DNA of 33,391 nt. Source: a virus. Positions 1-6,799 of the stretch are shown one piece after another (within the stretch, counting starts at the first letter, position 1; every line of letters starts with the position of its first letter). The notes under the pieces were generated by a model. It was not told the DNA's origin. It saw nothing but the letters and a program-made list of their open reading frames with translations, and ran no database searches. Made by a program: the position numbers and the translations under genes. The stretch lies in the IMG/VR virus record IMGVR_UViG_3300032285_005481, positions 1-33,391 of that record; one strand, 5' to 3'.

Positions 1-138
1 TTGGATAGCGGCTCGTGGTGGTCAAATATGTGCCTTGTGTGATTTCTGAAAGCAGGCTTTACTCGGAGCAAATCAGATTGATTAATGTGGTTGTTTGCAT
101 GGCATCCGCACCTGCAGCTCAGTCCACGTGGTAATTAT

Positions 139-1011
139 TCACGGCTGTTGTAGTGCAAAGGCGATTGTCACAACACCCGATCCTCCGTTGCCTTCCTTGA
201 TGGCAATGTCCTGGGTGTGCGCCCCGCCTCCAGCTCCTCCAGTGTTGGTGCCACCGTCGCCTCCATTTCCCCCGACGGCTGGAGTCTGACCGCTTTCGCG
301 CGCCTGGCCACCTCCAGTCCCTGGGGTCTGATTCCAGGATCCGCCGCCGCCCCCGCCGTAGTACAGGCCATCGATCCATTGCACGCCATTGCCACCAGAG
401 GCACCGCGTCCATTGGGATTGCTGCTGCTGCCTACCCCGTTTTCCCCTGCCCCACCGCCACCACTACCTCCGTTGGCACCGCTATTGCCCCCTGCTCTCC
501 CGTAGGACTGTCCTCGTAAGGCAGCCGGTTGCACGGAAGCACCCCCAGCCGTGGTGTAGCCACCGCCGCCGCCCGAGCCTCCCTTGCGGCCTGCCTGCGC
601 TGCGTAAGACCCACCTCCGCCTCCGCCAAGTGCGGTTTCGCCAAGAAAGCTGCTCGCTTGGCCATCGCTGCCCGCCTGCATCGTTCCGTAGGGCCCGATC
701 CCTCCAGCTCCGACGACCAGGCTGTGGGATCCCACGCTGATCGGCACCGCCGTCGCCATCACCACGCCCCCGCCGCCGCCACCGCCGGCATGGGCAGCAC
801 CACCCCCGCCGCCGCCGCCCACCACCAGGTAGTCGATTAGGCCCTCGCTGCCGGGGTCGAGCACCACAAAGCTGTGGGTCCCCACCGCCAGGAAGCTGTG
901 CAGGCGGTAGCGCACCCCGGCCACCGTGATCTCACTCACCACCCCGCCCGTCGCCTGGATTGGCCGGAAGCCCCTGCGGCTGTTGAGGTGACCCCTTCGG
1001 CTCAGGCTCAT
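139..1011 (-). CDS. Glycine-rich phage tail fibre/appendage protein
   Basis: The protein has 290 residues. After about 60 ordinary residues it becomes dominated by glycine tracts (GGGGGGG runs) punctuated by short polar or aromatic stretches, and it closes with a conserved-looking tail (SGVVTIAF). The junction 'DYLVVGGGGGGG' is typical of glycine-rich domains in phage tail fibres and receptor-binding tips, which form polyglycine-II-like bundles in the family. I start it at the ATG at 1011-1009 because that ATG overlaps the stop of the upstream gene as ATGA, the usual coupling in this operon; an in-frame ATG lies 8 codons upstream. It is the last gene of the leftward structural series. Its role in host recognition is inferred from composition and position; no enzymatic domain is visible. 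Confidence 0.75.
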   Translation of the reverse strand: MSLSRRGHLNSRRGFRPIQATGGVVSEITVAGVRYRLHSFLAVGTHSFVVLDPGSEGLIDYLVVGGGGGGGAAHAGGGGGGGVVMATAVPISVGSHSLVVGAGGIGPYGTMQAGSDGQASSFLGETALGGGGGGSYAAQAGRKGGSGGGGGYTTAGGASVQPAALRGQSYGRAGGNSGANGGSGGGGAGENGVGSSSNPNGRGASGGNGVQWIDGLYYGGGGGGSWNQTPGTGGGQARESGQTPAVGGNGGDGGTNTGGAGGGAHTQDIAIKEGNGGSGVVTIAFALQQP

Positions 1012-1427
1012 GTGGTAGCCCCGGCCAGCACCCATTCATTGGCGGCTCGCTTGCGCAGCGACACCTCCTGCTGGGCAGCCACCAGCCCGCCATTGCGCAC
1101 GGTCACGCCACTGGCGCCAGCCACCGTGATCGCCGCACTGCCGGCGTTGTACACGTTCACCACCGTGCCGATCGCAAAGGCGACGCTCGCCTCGCTGGGC
1201 ACCGTCACGGTTACGCCCGCAGCGCTGGCGGCCACCGGCACCACCCGGCCGGCGTCTTCGATGGCCAGGGTGGTGTTGCCTGTGCGCACGGCGGTTTCCA
1301 GCAGCAGCGGGGGCGGCAGCAGCTGGGCCACCAGGTCGGCCAGGGCCGCTGCAGGCAGCCGGTAGGTGCCGGCGCCGGGGCCGCTGGCGCGGGTGATCGC
1401 CAGCAGGTCGGTGGGTTGCAGCGTCAT
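1008..1427 (-). CDS. Small tail-fibre-like structural protein
   Basis: This 139-residue protein starts with a short N-terminal block (QPTDLLAITR, then a TYRLPAAALADLV stretch) that closely resembles the N-terminus of the neighbouring protein at 1441-2106. Such 'PTDLL..xR...Y' openings are common in fibre-like proteins of cyanophages and related phages, where the N-terminus docks to the virion. The rest is rich in alternating Val/Thr/Ala (AGVTVTVPSEASVAFAIGTVVNVYNAG), which reads as a beta-rich fibre or knob. Its stop overlaps the start of the glycine-rich gene by four bases (ATGA), and the upstream gene ends 13 bases before it, so co-expression is expected. The structural role is inferred; the precise location in the virion is unknown. 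Confidence 0.65.
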   Translation of the reverse strand: MTLQPTDLLAITRASGPGAGTYRLPAAALADLVAQLLPPPLLLETAVRTGNTTLAIEDAGRVVPVAASAAGVTVTVPSEASVAFAIGTVVNVYNAGSAAITVAGASGVTVRNGGLVAAQQEVSLRKRAANEWVLAGATT

Positions 1428-1440
1428 GCCTGTCCCGTCC

Positions 1441-2106
1441 TCAAGGCAGGGCCGGCAGCGTGCTCAGATCGAGCGGCATGTAGTCGCCGGCTGGCTGGAG
1501 CACGGCCATCGCGGCCTGCAGCTGGGCGGCATCCACCACCCGCTCTGGCGTGCCGGTCTCCAGGGCCTCCAGATCCGCCAGCTGCACCACACCGGTCGCT
1601 GCCGTCGTGGCAGCTGCCACGGCCAGCAGCGGTTGGGCGGGGTCGCTCGCATCCACGCTCAGCGGCGCACTCACCCGCACCGCCACCACCCCGGCGCCAT
1701 CGGGGCCGAGGGCGGCATTGGCGCTCCAGCTGCTGCCGTCAAACAGCAGCAGGTCTCCCTGGGCGATTTCCTTGCCGTCGATGCCGCTCCAGCTCGCCAG
1801 GGCGGTGCCGCCAGCGCTGGCGAGATACACATCGCCCACCGCTGCCGTGGCTGGCGCTTCTGCACTGGTGGGGTCGATGGGCCCGCGGTAGGTGAGGGCA
1901 CCGGAGATGGCGGCATGCAGCGTGCCGTCGGCATCCACCGACAGGTTGGTGCCGGGCTTGATCGCCCCGATCGCCGCCGCCGTGGCCGGGGTGAGCATGT
2001 AGGCCTTCACGGCATCGGCGGTGGCCTTGTAGGGGGTGTCGCCGCGCTGCACCAGCAGCAGGTCGGTGGGCTGGGGCAGGGCGCGCGTGTTTGTGGTGGT
2101 GGCCAT
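1441..2106 (-). CDS. Tail-fibre-like structural protein
   Basis: The protein has 221 residues. Its N-terminus (QPTDLLLVQRGDTPYKATADAVKAYM, quoted from about residue 12) matches the pattern of the adjacent smaller protein, so the two look like paralogous attachment modules. The middle contains short motifs seen in phage head- and tail-fibre proteins: GDVYLASAGGTALASW, GKEIAQGDLLLFDGSSW and VVQLADLEALETGTPERVVDAAQL. The last resembles the segment before the C-terminal end of many fibre proteins. The gene lies in the leftward structural series, downstream of a capsid-like gene. I see no enzymatic domain or signal sequence. A fibre or fibre-connector role is an inference from composition and order. 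Confidence 0.7.
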   Translation of the reverse strand: MATTTNTRALPQPTDLLLVQRGDTPYKATADAVKAYMLTPATAAAIGAIKPGTNLSVDADGTLHAAISGALTYRGPIDPTSAEAPATAAVGDVYLASAGGTALASWSGIDGKEIAQGDLLLFDGSSWSANAALGPDGAGVVAVRVSAPLSVDASDPAQPLLAVAAATTAATGVVQLADLEALETGTPERVVDAAQLQAAMAVLQPAGDYMPLDLSTLPALP

Positions 2107-2147
2107 GGCGATCAGTTCAGAACGGAGGGAGGGAGCGGGGGGTGGCG

Positions 2148-2390
2148 TCAGGGCGGCAGGGGGCTGAGCAGCCGCAGATCCAGGGCCAGCACCACCAGCC
2201 CATCGGCTGCGGCAGCACTGAGTAGCGGCGCCAGGGCGTCCACCGCGGAGATGCCGCCGGCTGGGGGTGGTTCAGGGCTGCAGCCGTTCTGCAGTTGGGC
2301 CTCGCCCAGGAAGATCAGCCCCCGGGGCCGTGCCTCGCTGCGGCACTGAGCCGCCAGGGCCGCCAGCACAGCCGGATCGGGAGTGGCCAT
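2148..2390 (-). CDS. Small uncharacterised phage structural-operon protein
   Basis: This 80-residue protein is Ala/Leu-rich, with an N-terminal helix-like stretch (PAVLAALAAQCRSEARPRGLIFL) and a hydrophobic C-terminal part (DGLVVLALDLRLLSPLPP). It is collinear with the structural genes on either side, 50 bases downstream of the acidic LEM/SAP-like protein and 41 bases before the fibre-like gene. I do not recognise the family. Position suggests a small chaperone, connector or fibre accessory, but nothing in the sequence decides between these. Confidence 0.5.
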   Translation of the reverse strand: MATPDPAVLAALAAQCRSEARPRGLIFLGEAQLQNGCSPEPPPAGGISAVDALAPLLSAAAADGLVVLALDLRLLSPLPP

Positions 2391-2440
2391 CGGCAGCAGC
2401 AGGGCAGTGCTCCAGAGCTGTTGCCAGGCCCGGCCAGGGA

Positions 2441-3115
2441 TCAGAGCAGGGCATCCCCCAGTTCCAGGGCGGCGAGATCCTCAGCGGCGGTGCCGCTGGC
2501 CGGGGCCTCCAGGGCGATGGCCTGCTCGATCAGCTCCGCCTTGGTCTGGCTGCCATCGAGCTCCACGCCGTGCACGGCTGAGCAGTAGTCGATGATCTGG
2601 GCCTTGGTCATCGCCTGGAAGTCGGGCTGCTCGGCAGCCAGCAGGGCTTCTCCGCTGGTGGCGTCGTTGCCAGTGAGGGTTTCCGTGGGGAGCTCCGGTT
2701 CTGTGGTGCCGGGGGATTCCGGCTCAATGGGCAGCTCGAGGGCCGGCTCAGCCTCTGGTTCGCCAGCCGGGGTTGGTTCTGGATCGGGGTCTGGTTGCTC
2801 AGGCTCCGGTTCTGGCGCCGGCGCGGTCGCGGTCGCATCCGGCTGCAGCTCCCAGCCCAGGGCCTGCCAGCCGGCCAGGTGCACCGGCCAGATCGAGCGG
2901 GTCACACCGTCCTTGCTGATCAGCAGCTGGCTGGGCGGCAGCAGCGAGGCATCGCCTACCCCTGGATCCGGGGTGACGGTGAGACGCTGCTCCGGGCCGG
3001 AGAGACGCACGGGTGTCGCGGCGGGGTTGCTGCTGTCGAGGGGCTGCAGCAGCTCCAGCGGCAGGGCCTCAGCGCCGGCGGCTGCGGTGGAGAGGGTGTC
3101 GAGAGGGTTGTCCAT
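2441..3115 (-). CDS. Acidic Pro/Glu-rich protein with C-terminal LEM/SAP-like helix domain
   Basis: The protein has 224 residues. The first 90 or so look globular and contain SIWPVHLAGWQALGW. The middle, about residues 93-150, is a low-complexity E/P-rich linker. A compact segment near residues 168-200 (MTKAQIIDYCSAVHG then TKAELIEQAIAL) fits the helix-extended-loop-helix pattern of SAP/HeH/LEM modules found in small phage structural proteins, which can bind DNA or proteins. I start it at the ATG at 3115 because GAGG lies 8 bases upstream on the minus strand; a GTG 9 bases further upstream is also open. It sits between the decoration-like and fibre-like genes. A head-associated or head-tail joining role is inferred, and the linker suggests a flexible tether. 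Confidence 0.65.
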   Translation of the reverse strand: MDNPLDTLSTAAAGAEALPLELLQPLDSSNPAATPVRLSGPEQRLTVTPDPGVGDASLLPPSQLLISKDGVTRSIWPVHLAGWQALGWELQPDATATAPAPEPEPEQPDPDPEPTPAGEPEAEPALELPIEPESPGTTEPELPTETLTGNDATSGEALLAAEQPDFQAMTKAQIIDYCSAVHGVELDGSQTKAELIEQAIALEAPASGTAAEDLAALELGDALL

Positions 3116-3125
3116 CGTGCTCACC

Positions 3126-3560
3126 TCACAGCCCCTGGTTGGCGGTCAGCGCCACGGTCATCCCCACCGGCGTGGCCGGCGACACCGCCGCCCGCGCCAG
3201 CCGCAGGCAGGGCGGAGTGATCAGCTCGCTGTCGGCCGGGTTGATCAGCAGGGCAGCCCCGCTGATGATCGCCTCCACCTTCCCGCCAGCAGCGGGGATG
3301 GCCACGGCGGCGGCGGTGATCCAGCTGCCTGCCGTGCCATCGGCCAGCAGTGGCGCCAGCTCAAGGGTCACGGTCACCGCCTCGCTGTGGCCGGGGTGGG
3401 AGGCCACCAGCACAAAGGAGGAGCTGGCATCGAGGTCGGTGCCGAGGTTCACCACATCGCCGCTGCTGCGCACGTGCTCGTAGCAGTCGGTGGCGGAGTG
3501 GTTGATCCAGCCGACGAGCACCGTCTGGGCGTCGAGCAGCCGGGTGGCTTGAGAGGTCAT
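3126..3560 (-). CDS. Putative capsid decoration or head protein
   Basis: This 144-residue protein follows the major capsid-like gene (62 bases between) and precedes the acidic protein by 10 bases. The sequence is beta-rich and neutral (SSFVLVASHPGHSEAVTVTLELAPLL, GSWITAAAVAIPA, SELITPPCLRLARAAVSPATPVGMTVAL), ending with a strand. Small beta-rich proteins encoded next to the major capsid gene are often decoration proteins or head-tail completion proteins. The ATG at 3560 was chosen because the minus strand has GGAG 8 bases upstream; the reading frame stays open further upstream but runs into the capsid-like gene. The assignment is positional; no diagnostic motif was seen. Confidence 0.6.
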   Translation of the reverse strand: MTSQATRLLDAQTVLVGWINHSATDCYEHVRSSGDVVNLGTDLDASSSFVLVASHPGHSEAVTVTLELAPLLADGTAGSWITAAAVAIPAAGGKVEAIISGAALLINPADSELITPPCLRLARAAVSPATPVGMTVALTANQGL

Positions 3561-3621
3561 CAGGGGGCTCCTGGTTGGGGTGTTGGGTTTGGCTGAGTCG
3601 TTCTTGCGTTCAGGGATGGGT

Positions 3622-4554
3622 TCAGACCACCAGCGGCATGGGCGCGACGTTGTACAGGCGGGCTGCGGCCTTGCGGTTGCAGACGGCAAAGCCCACGTAC
3701 CAATCCACCCGGGTTCGGAACACCGGCGCGTCATGCACCTCCCCGAAGTCCCGAACCGAGATGCCGTAGCGGCCCTCGAACGGGCCCTGCAGCCCGCAGA
3801 CCGCCGCATCGCCGAGCACGCAGCAGTAGATCGAAGTGGTGTCTCCCGGTTCGTCGTACCCGAGCACGGCGTTGCCCTCGGCGTCCTCCTCCACCAGCAG
3901 GATTTCGACGCCCTCGAAATAGTGGCGCCCGTCGATCACCTCGTAGAGGTCGCCGCCGGCCTGACGGGAGGCGGTGCTGATCTGGCGGCGGGCGGCCTTG
4001 CTAGCGATCAGCACCTTGTCGCCGCCGTAGCCGATCACGCTGTCGGTGAGGGCTTCCAGGGCGAGCAGGTTCAGCGTGCTGCCGCCGTTGTCGACCGTCT
4101 GGTCGTCTCCGGGCACCAGCCGCTTGCTCAGCCCGTTGAAGGCCCGCGGATCGAAGGTGTCGTCGCCGTTGATGATCGCCGCCTCCAGCGTCAGGCGCAT
4201 TGAGCGCACCTTCATCTCGGTCTGGGCAGCCCGGGCCTCAGGGCCCTGCAGGTCCACGATCGAGCGGTCCACATCCAGATCACCGCCGAACAGGTGCACG
4301 AACTCCGAATCGGAGTTGATCACCCCGTAGCTCTGGCGGTAGCCCTCATTCACCGCGCGGAAGCCGACGCGGGGCAGCTTGGTCTCCGCCGGGAAGCTCA
4401 GCGAGCCGCCCACGAGGTTGCGGAAGGGCAGGCGGCGCAGCAGCTCCCCCTCTGCAAAGGTCTTGAGCACCGCCAGCTGCTCAGCGCGGCGGGCGTATTT
4501 CTGCGCCTCGATCAAGGTCAAGCCCAAGGGCACGCTCCCGGGGCCTCGCCCCAA
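3622..4554 (-). CDS. Phage major capsid-like protein
   Basis: The protein has about 310 residues and the organisation of HK97-fold-type major capsid proteins. An N-terminal helical segment (LIEAQKYARRAEQLAVLKTFAEG) is followed by a strand-rich core, a basic/acidic P-domain-like helix region, a glycine-rich middle (NGLSKRLVPGDDQTVDNGG), 'DKVLIASKAARRQI' and a late 'VRDFGEVHDAPVFRTRVDWYVGFAVCNRKAAARLYNV' strand-helix ending. The last is typical of capsid proteins in which 'W..G......AAARL' closes the A-domain. No ATG opens the frame. A TTG at 4554 has AGGAG 9 bases upstream and is my choice; a TTG at 4560 and a GTG at 4533 are alternatives. The scaffold-like gene, normally adjacent, lies about 11 kb away, beyond plus-strand cargo. 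Confidence 0.75.
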   Translation of the reverse strand: MGRGPGSVPLGLTLIEAQKYARRAEQLAVLKTFAEGELLRRLPFRNLVGGSLSFPAETKLPRVGFRAVNEGYRQSYGVINSDSEFVHLFGGDLDVDRSIVDLQGPEARAAQTEMKVRSMRLTLEAAIINGDDTFDPRAFNGLSKRLVPGDDQTVDNGGSTLNLLALEALTDSVIGYGGDKVLIASKAARRQISTASRQAGGDLYEVIDGRHYFEGVEILLVEEDAEGNAVLGYDEPGDTTSIYCCVLGDAAVCGLQGPFEGRYGISVRDFGEVHDAPVFRTRVDWYVGFAVCNRKAAARLYNVAPMPLVV

Positions 4555-4731
4555 TGACAACAGCTCCTGTTGCCAGGTCCGGGCCGGCGTGTCAGAGAAC
4601 CGTCAGCCCAGGGGGGCGGGTGGTGGCTGGCGGCTGGAGGGCAGGCGCTCCGCAGGGTGCCCCACGGCTGCTCGTCCTGAAGGCCAACGCCGCTGGGGGC
4701 GTGGTGGTCGCGTCCTGCCTGCATCACCTCC

Positions 4732-4944
4732 ATGGCCACCACACCCGTTGCCCCGGCCTGCCCCATCCGCCTCGTCTCCTTCCGTCTGGCTGCCAGGGGC
4801 AGCACGGAAGCGCGCCGCCTGTTCCTCGATAGCGAGGGGCACATCAGCGCTGCTCCCCACTGGCTGCCGCGGGAGCAGGCCCTGCTGCTGGCGCACAATC
4901 AGCAGCTGATCTGGGGATCAGCTGCCCGGGTGATCGTGCTCTGA
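4732..4944 (+). CDS. Small hypothetical protein
   Basis: This 70-residue reading frame is on the plus strand just right of the capsid-like gene. The C-terminal two thirds read like real protein (ARRLFLDSEGHISAAPHWLP, then EQALLLAHNQQLIWG and VIVL), with mixed charged and hydrophobic residues and no R/P/G skew of the kind seen in out-of-frame readings in this GC-rich DNA. No Shine-Dalgarno-like sequence precedes the ATG. It converges with a minus-strand frame and overlaps it by 27 bases. I do not recognise the family. It could be a small phage accessory gene or a chance frame. Confidence 0.35.
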   Translation: MATTPVAPACPIRLVSFRLAARGSTEARRLFLDSEGHISAAPHWLPREQALLLAHNQQLIWGSAARVIVL

Positions 4945-5181
4945 GCACCCCAGGGCCAGCGGGCTTGGGATCGCTGGCCCTCCCTCACTGGCCATGGACT
5001 GGTCCAGGGCGTCCTTCCAATCCCACAGGAGCCGGTGCCTGTCCTTGTCTTCCATCGAGATAGCCGGCACAGCCTCAGCAAGGGCGCCGGGCTGGAGGGC
5101 CTGAACGATCTCCAACGCATGGGCCTCGTCGAGGACCTGGACCATCTCGATGCCAAAGCCCTGATCCGTGCAGAAGAACAC
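4918..5181 (-). CDS. Small hypothetical protein (possible phage accessory gene)
   Basis: The predicted protein has up to 87 residues and opens at a GTG; an in-frame stop lies shortly upstream, so it cannot extend far. The composition is protein-like and acidic (FGIEMVQVLDEAHALEIVQ, LAEAVPAISMEDKDRHRLLWDWKDALDQSMAS), unlike the Arg/Pro-rich readings in the other frames. It has the same strand as the structural genes and lies immediately upstream of the capsid-like gene. No family is recognised. The lack of an ATG and of a clear ribosome-binding site means it may be a decayed gene. Confidence 0.4.
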   Translation of the reverse strand: MFFCTDQGFGIEMVQVLDEAHALEIVQALQPGALAEAVPAISMEDKDRHRLLWDWKDALDQSMASEGGPAIPSPLALGCSEHDHPGS

Positions 5182-5634
5182 GGCGTAGTGGATGGGGCCT
5201 CCCGCTCAGCACCTCTCCTTGGTAGCCATGCGGGTCCCCGGATGCCAGCAACTTGGGGCGTGATCGGCTCAGGTGGCACTGCGCTGGGGGTGGGCTATTG
5301 CGCTGAGATAGGCCATGCGGGGAATACTCAGACTTGGCCAAGAGCTACGACCGCAGCTGTTGTGGGCACAGAGTCTGTTGATGGCCCGAAGCGCTGGCGT
5401 TGACCACTCCGACTCTCGCCTTGTGTAGCGGGCTGGACAGGTGGTTTGCAGACCCGAGAACCACAGCTAGTCTTGGCTCACAGCGACTCAAAAGTCATGT
5501 GAGAGCTGGAGTTGCTGAGATTACGGAAGGGGCTCCTACATTGATTACCGGAAATTGGCAAGACGATCCACCTGGTTCTCAGAACCATCCAAGAAGTAGT
5601 TAGGCTCTCCGAAAGAGTAGTGAGGCGTTTCGCC
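5182..5634. other. Non-coding stretch upstream of the DUF4365/SIR2 cargo
   Basis: This stretch of about 450 bases has no convincing gene on either strand, and base composition shifts from GC-rich phage DNA to more even cargo DNA near 5400. It contains a small palindrome (GGTTCT-C-AGAACC) around 5573-5585. At 5599-5605 it contains GTTAGGC, which matches the R' (GTTRRRY) core of integron recombination sites, 30 bases before the DUF4365 start. No matching R'' arm was found within the preceding 130 bases, so this could be an attI-like or degraded boundary, or chance. Confidence 0.4.
5599..5605 (+). other. GTTRRRY core, possible left cassette boundary
   Basis: The heptamer GTTAGGC fits the integron R' core consensus and lies 30 bases upstream of the ATG of the first cargo gene. 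That is about the distance by which the SIR2 start follows the core of the attC-like site at 6697-6782 (R' at 6776, ATG at 6800). A heptamer alone is weak evidence. Confidence 0.25.
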
Positions 5635-6642
5635 ATGAGCCTTCCAAAAGTCCCACCCACCCAGCATCAAGAGAGAATAGGGATCAACATTGTGGCGGAG
5701 ACTCTCGCGCGGATAAACCTAGTTTGGCGGGAGACTCCATCGACAGATGTCGGTATTGATGGCCAAATCGAGTTTATAAATGACTCAGGCGAGGCAACTG
5801 GTCAGATTGTCGCTGTACAGGTGAAATCCGGCCCTTCATACCTACGCGATGGGCCCGATGATAGCTGGGCATACTATCCTTCAGATGCTCATCGTCAGTA
5901 CTGGGAACAGTTTCCGGTTCCCGTTCTTCTATTTCTCTGTGATCCAGAGAATCGACTGGTTTTCTGGGTAGATGCACGTCAGTACCTAAGGTCACCAGTG
6001 AATGAAGGGAGAAGTGCCATTCTCGTTCCCAAGCGCTCGACACTTGAAGACAAGTCGAGAGGATCCCTGTTTGCCAATATTGGCGAGATCAACGGCAGAT
6101 TTCTTGATATAGACGAACTGATTAATGTACTCATGGAGAGAAGGATAGACAAGCCCGGATTCGCGATGTCTTTCTTCGACATTTATGCAACTGGCATTAC
6201 GAACATCGCAAATACACTTTATTTTGGCATGGATATTATTTGCAAGATTGCCGAGGCGCGAGCCGAAATTGCAACCACCGGCGAAGATGAATTCCAGTTC
6301 GCATATGATTACATGCGTTTCGTGGTCGCACAGCAACTTGCAGATGTTCCTTGGTCTGAATGCATGATTGATTGGCACGATAGAAATGTTGTGCCGTCAT
6401 GGATGGCTCGTCTTACGCGAAGGGGCCGGCAAGTCGTCGATCAAGTTTATGGCCTGGAGACGAAGCTCCGTGAAAGCGGTGTCATCGACGCACATCCGTT
6501 GCTGCACATAATGCAAGAGACATCTGTTTCAATGCAGTGGTCACCCTATACTTATGCACGGATAGATCTTTCCAGGGTTCTTCAGAATGAACACCTTGGA
6601 GCCGACTGCCAGTTTGCTATCGGACCAGAGGACATACAGTGA
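5635..6642 (+). CDS. DUF4365-type protein, possible PD-(D/E)XK nuclease, putative defence cargo
   Basis: The protein has 335 residues. Residues 11-70 carry the hallmark of DUF4365: an N-terminal R-x-G segment, then GIDGQIEF (D42, E46) and IVAVQVKSGPSY (Q62, K64). The D...QxK arrangement is that of a PD-(D/E)XK-type nuclease core, and DUF4365 proteins often sit with anti-phage or mobile genes. The C-terminal half is helical, contains FGMDIICKIAEARAEIATTGEDEFQF and is unrecognised. The start is ATG 5635 with TGAGG 9 bases upstream; a GTG 15 bases earlier is less likely. An attC-like site follows 54 bases after the stop, and the SIR2 gene comes next, so this looks like an integron cassette. Nuclease activity and partnership with SIR2 are inferred. 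Confidence 0.75.
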   Translation: MSLPKVPPTQHQERIGINIVAETLARINLVWRETPSTDVGIDGQIEFINDSGEATGQIVAVQVKSGPSYLRDGPDDSWAYYPSDAHRQYWEQFPVPVLLFLCDPENRLVFWVDARQYLRSPVNEGRSAILVPKRSTLEDKSRGSLFANIGEINGRFLDIDELINVLMERRIDKPGFAMSFFDIYATGITNIANTLYFGMDIICKIAEARAEIATTGEDEFQFAYDYMRFVVAQQLADVPWSECMIDWHDRNVVPSWMARLTRRGRQVVDQVYGLETKLRESGVIDAHPLLHIMQETSVSMQWSPYTYARIDLSRVLQNEHLGADCQFAIGPEDIQ

Positions 6643-6696
6643 ATCTAAGACTGCTAGCCAATGGCACCCTTGATAAAATATGTGTTGCTATTGTGT

Positions 6697-6782
6697 GCCT
6701 AACATCCAGATACAGAAGACGGGAGCGGGAGGTGCTTTGCACCGCGATACTTTCTGCCCGCTTCTGATCTGGGGCGTTAGCC
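6697..6782 (+). repeat. attC-like integron recombination site 1
   Basis: The left core is GCCTAAC (6697-6703; consensus RYYYAAC) and the right core is GTTAGCC (6776-6782; GTTRRRY with one mismatch). Inside, CCAGAT (6706-6711) pairs with ATCTGG (6767-6772) and CAGAAG (6713-6718) pairs with CTTCTG (6761-6766). A single unpaired A at 6712 on one arm is the expected extrahelical base. An inner GGTGC-TTT-GCACC hairpin (6731-6743) forms the terminal structure. The site lies directly between two cargo genes and is oriented as expected for a cassette carrying the upstream gene. Two relatives occur at 22505-22591 and 24624-24708. Confidence 0.8.
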
Positions 6783-6799
6783 GTGGAACGACAGACTAA

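Noticed and set aside
139-900. Glycine-codon runs as a CRISPR or tandem repeat
   Set aside because: The repetition is codon-level glycine runs of variable length, with no regular spacers.
2592-3596. Long plus-strand open frame opposite the acidic protein
   Set aside because: It is Ser/Gly/Arg-skewed and mirrors genes with good starts and ribosome sites on the other strand.
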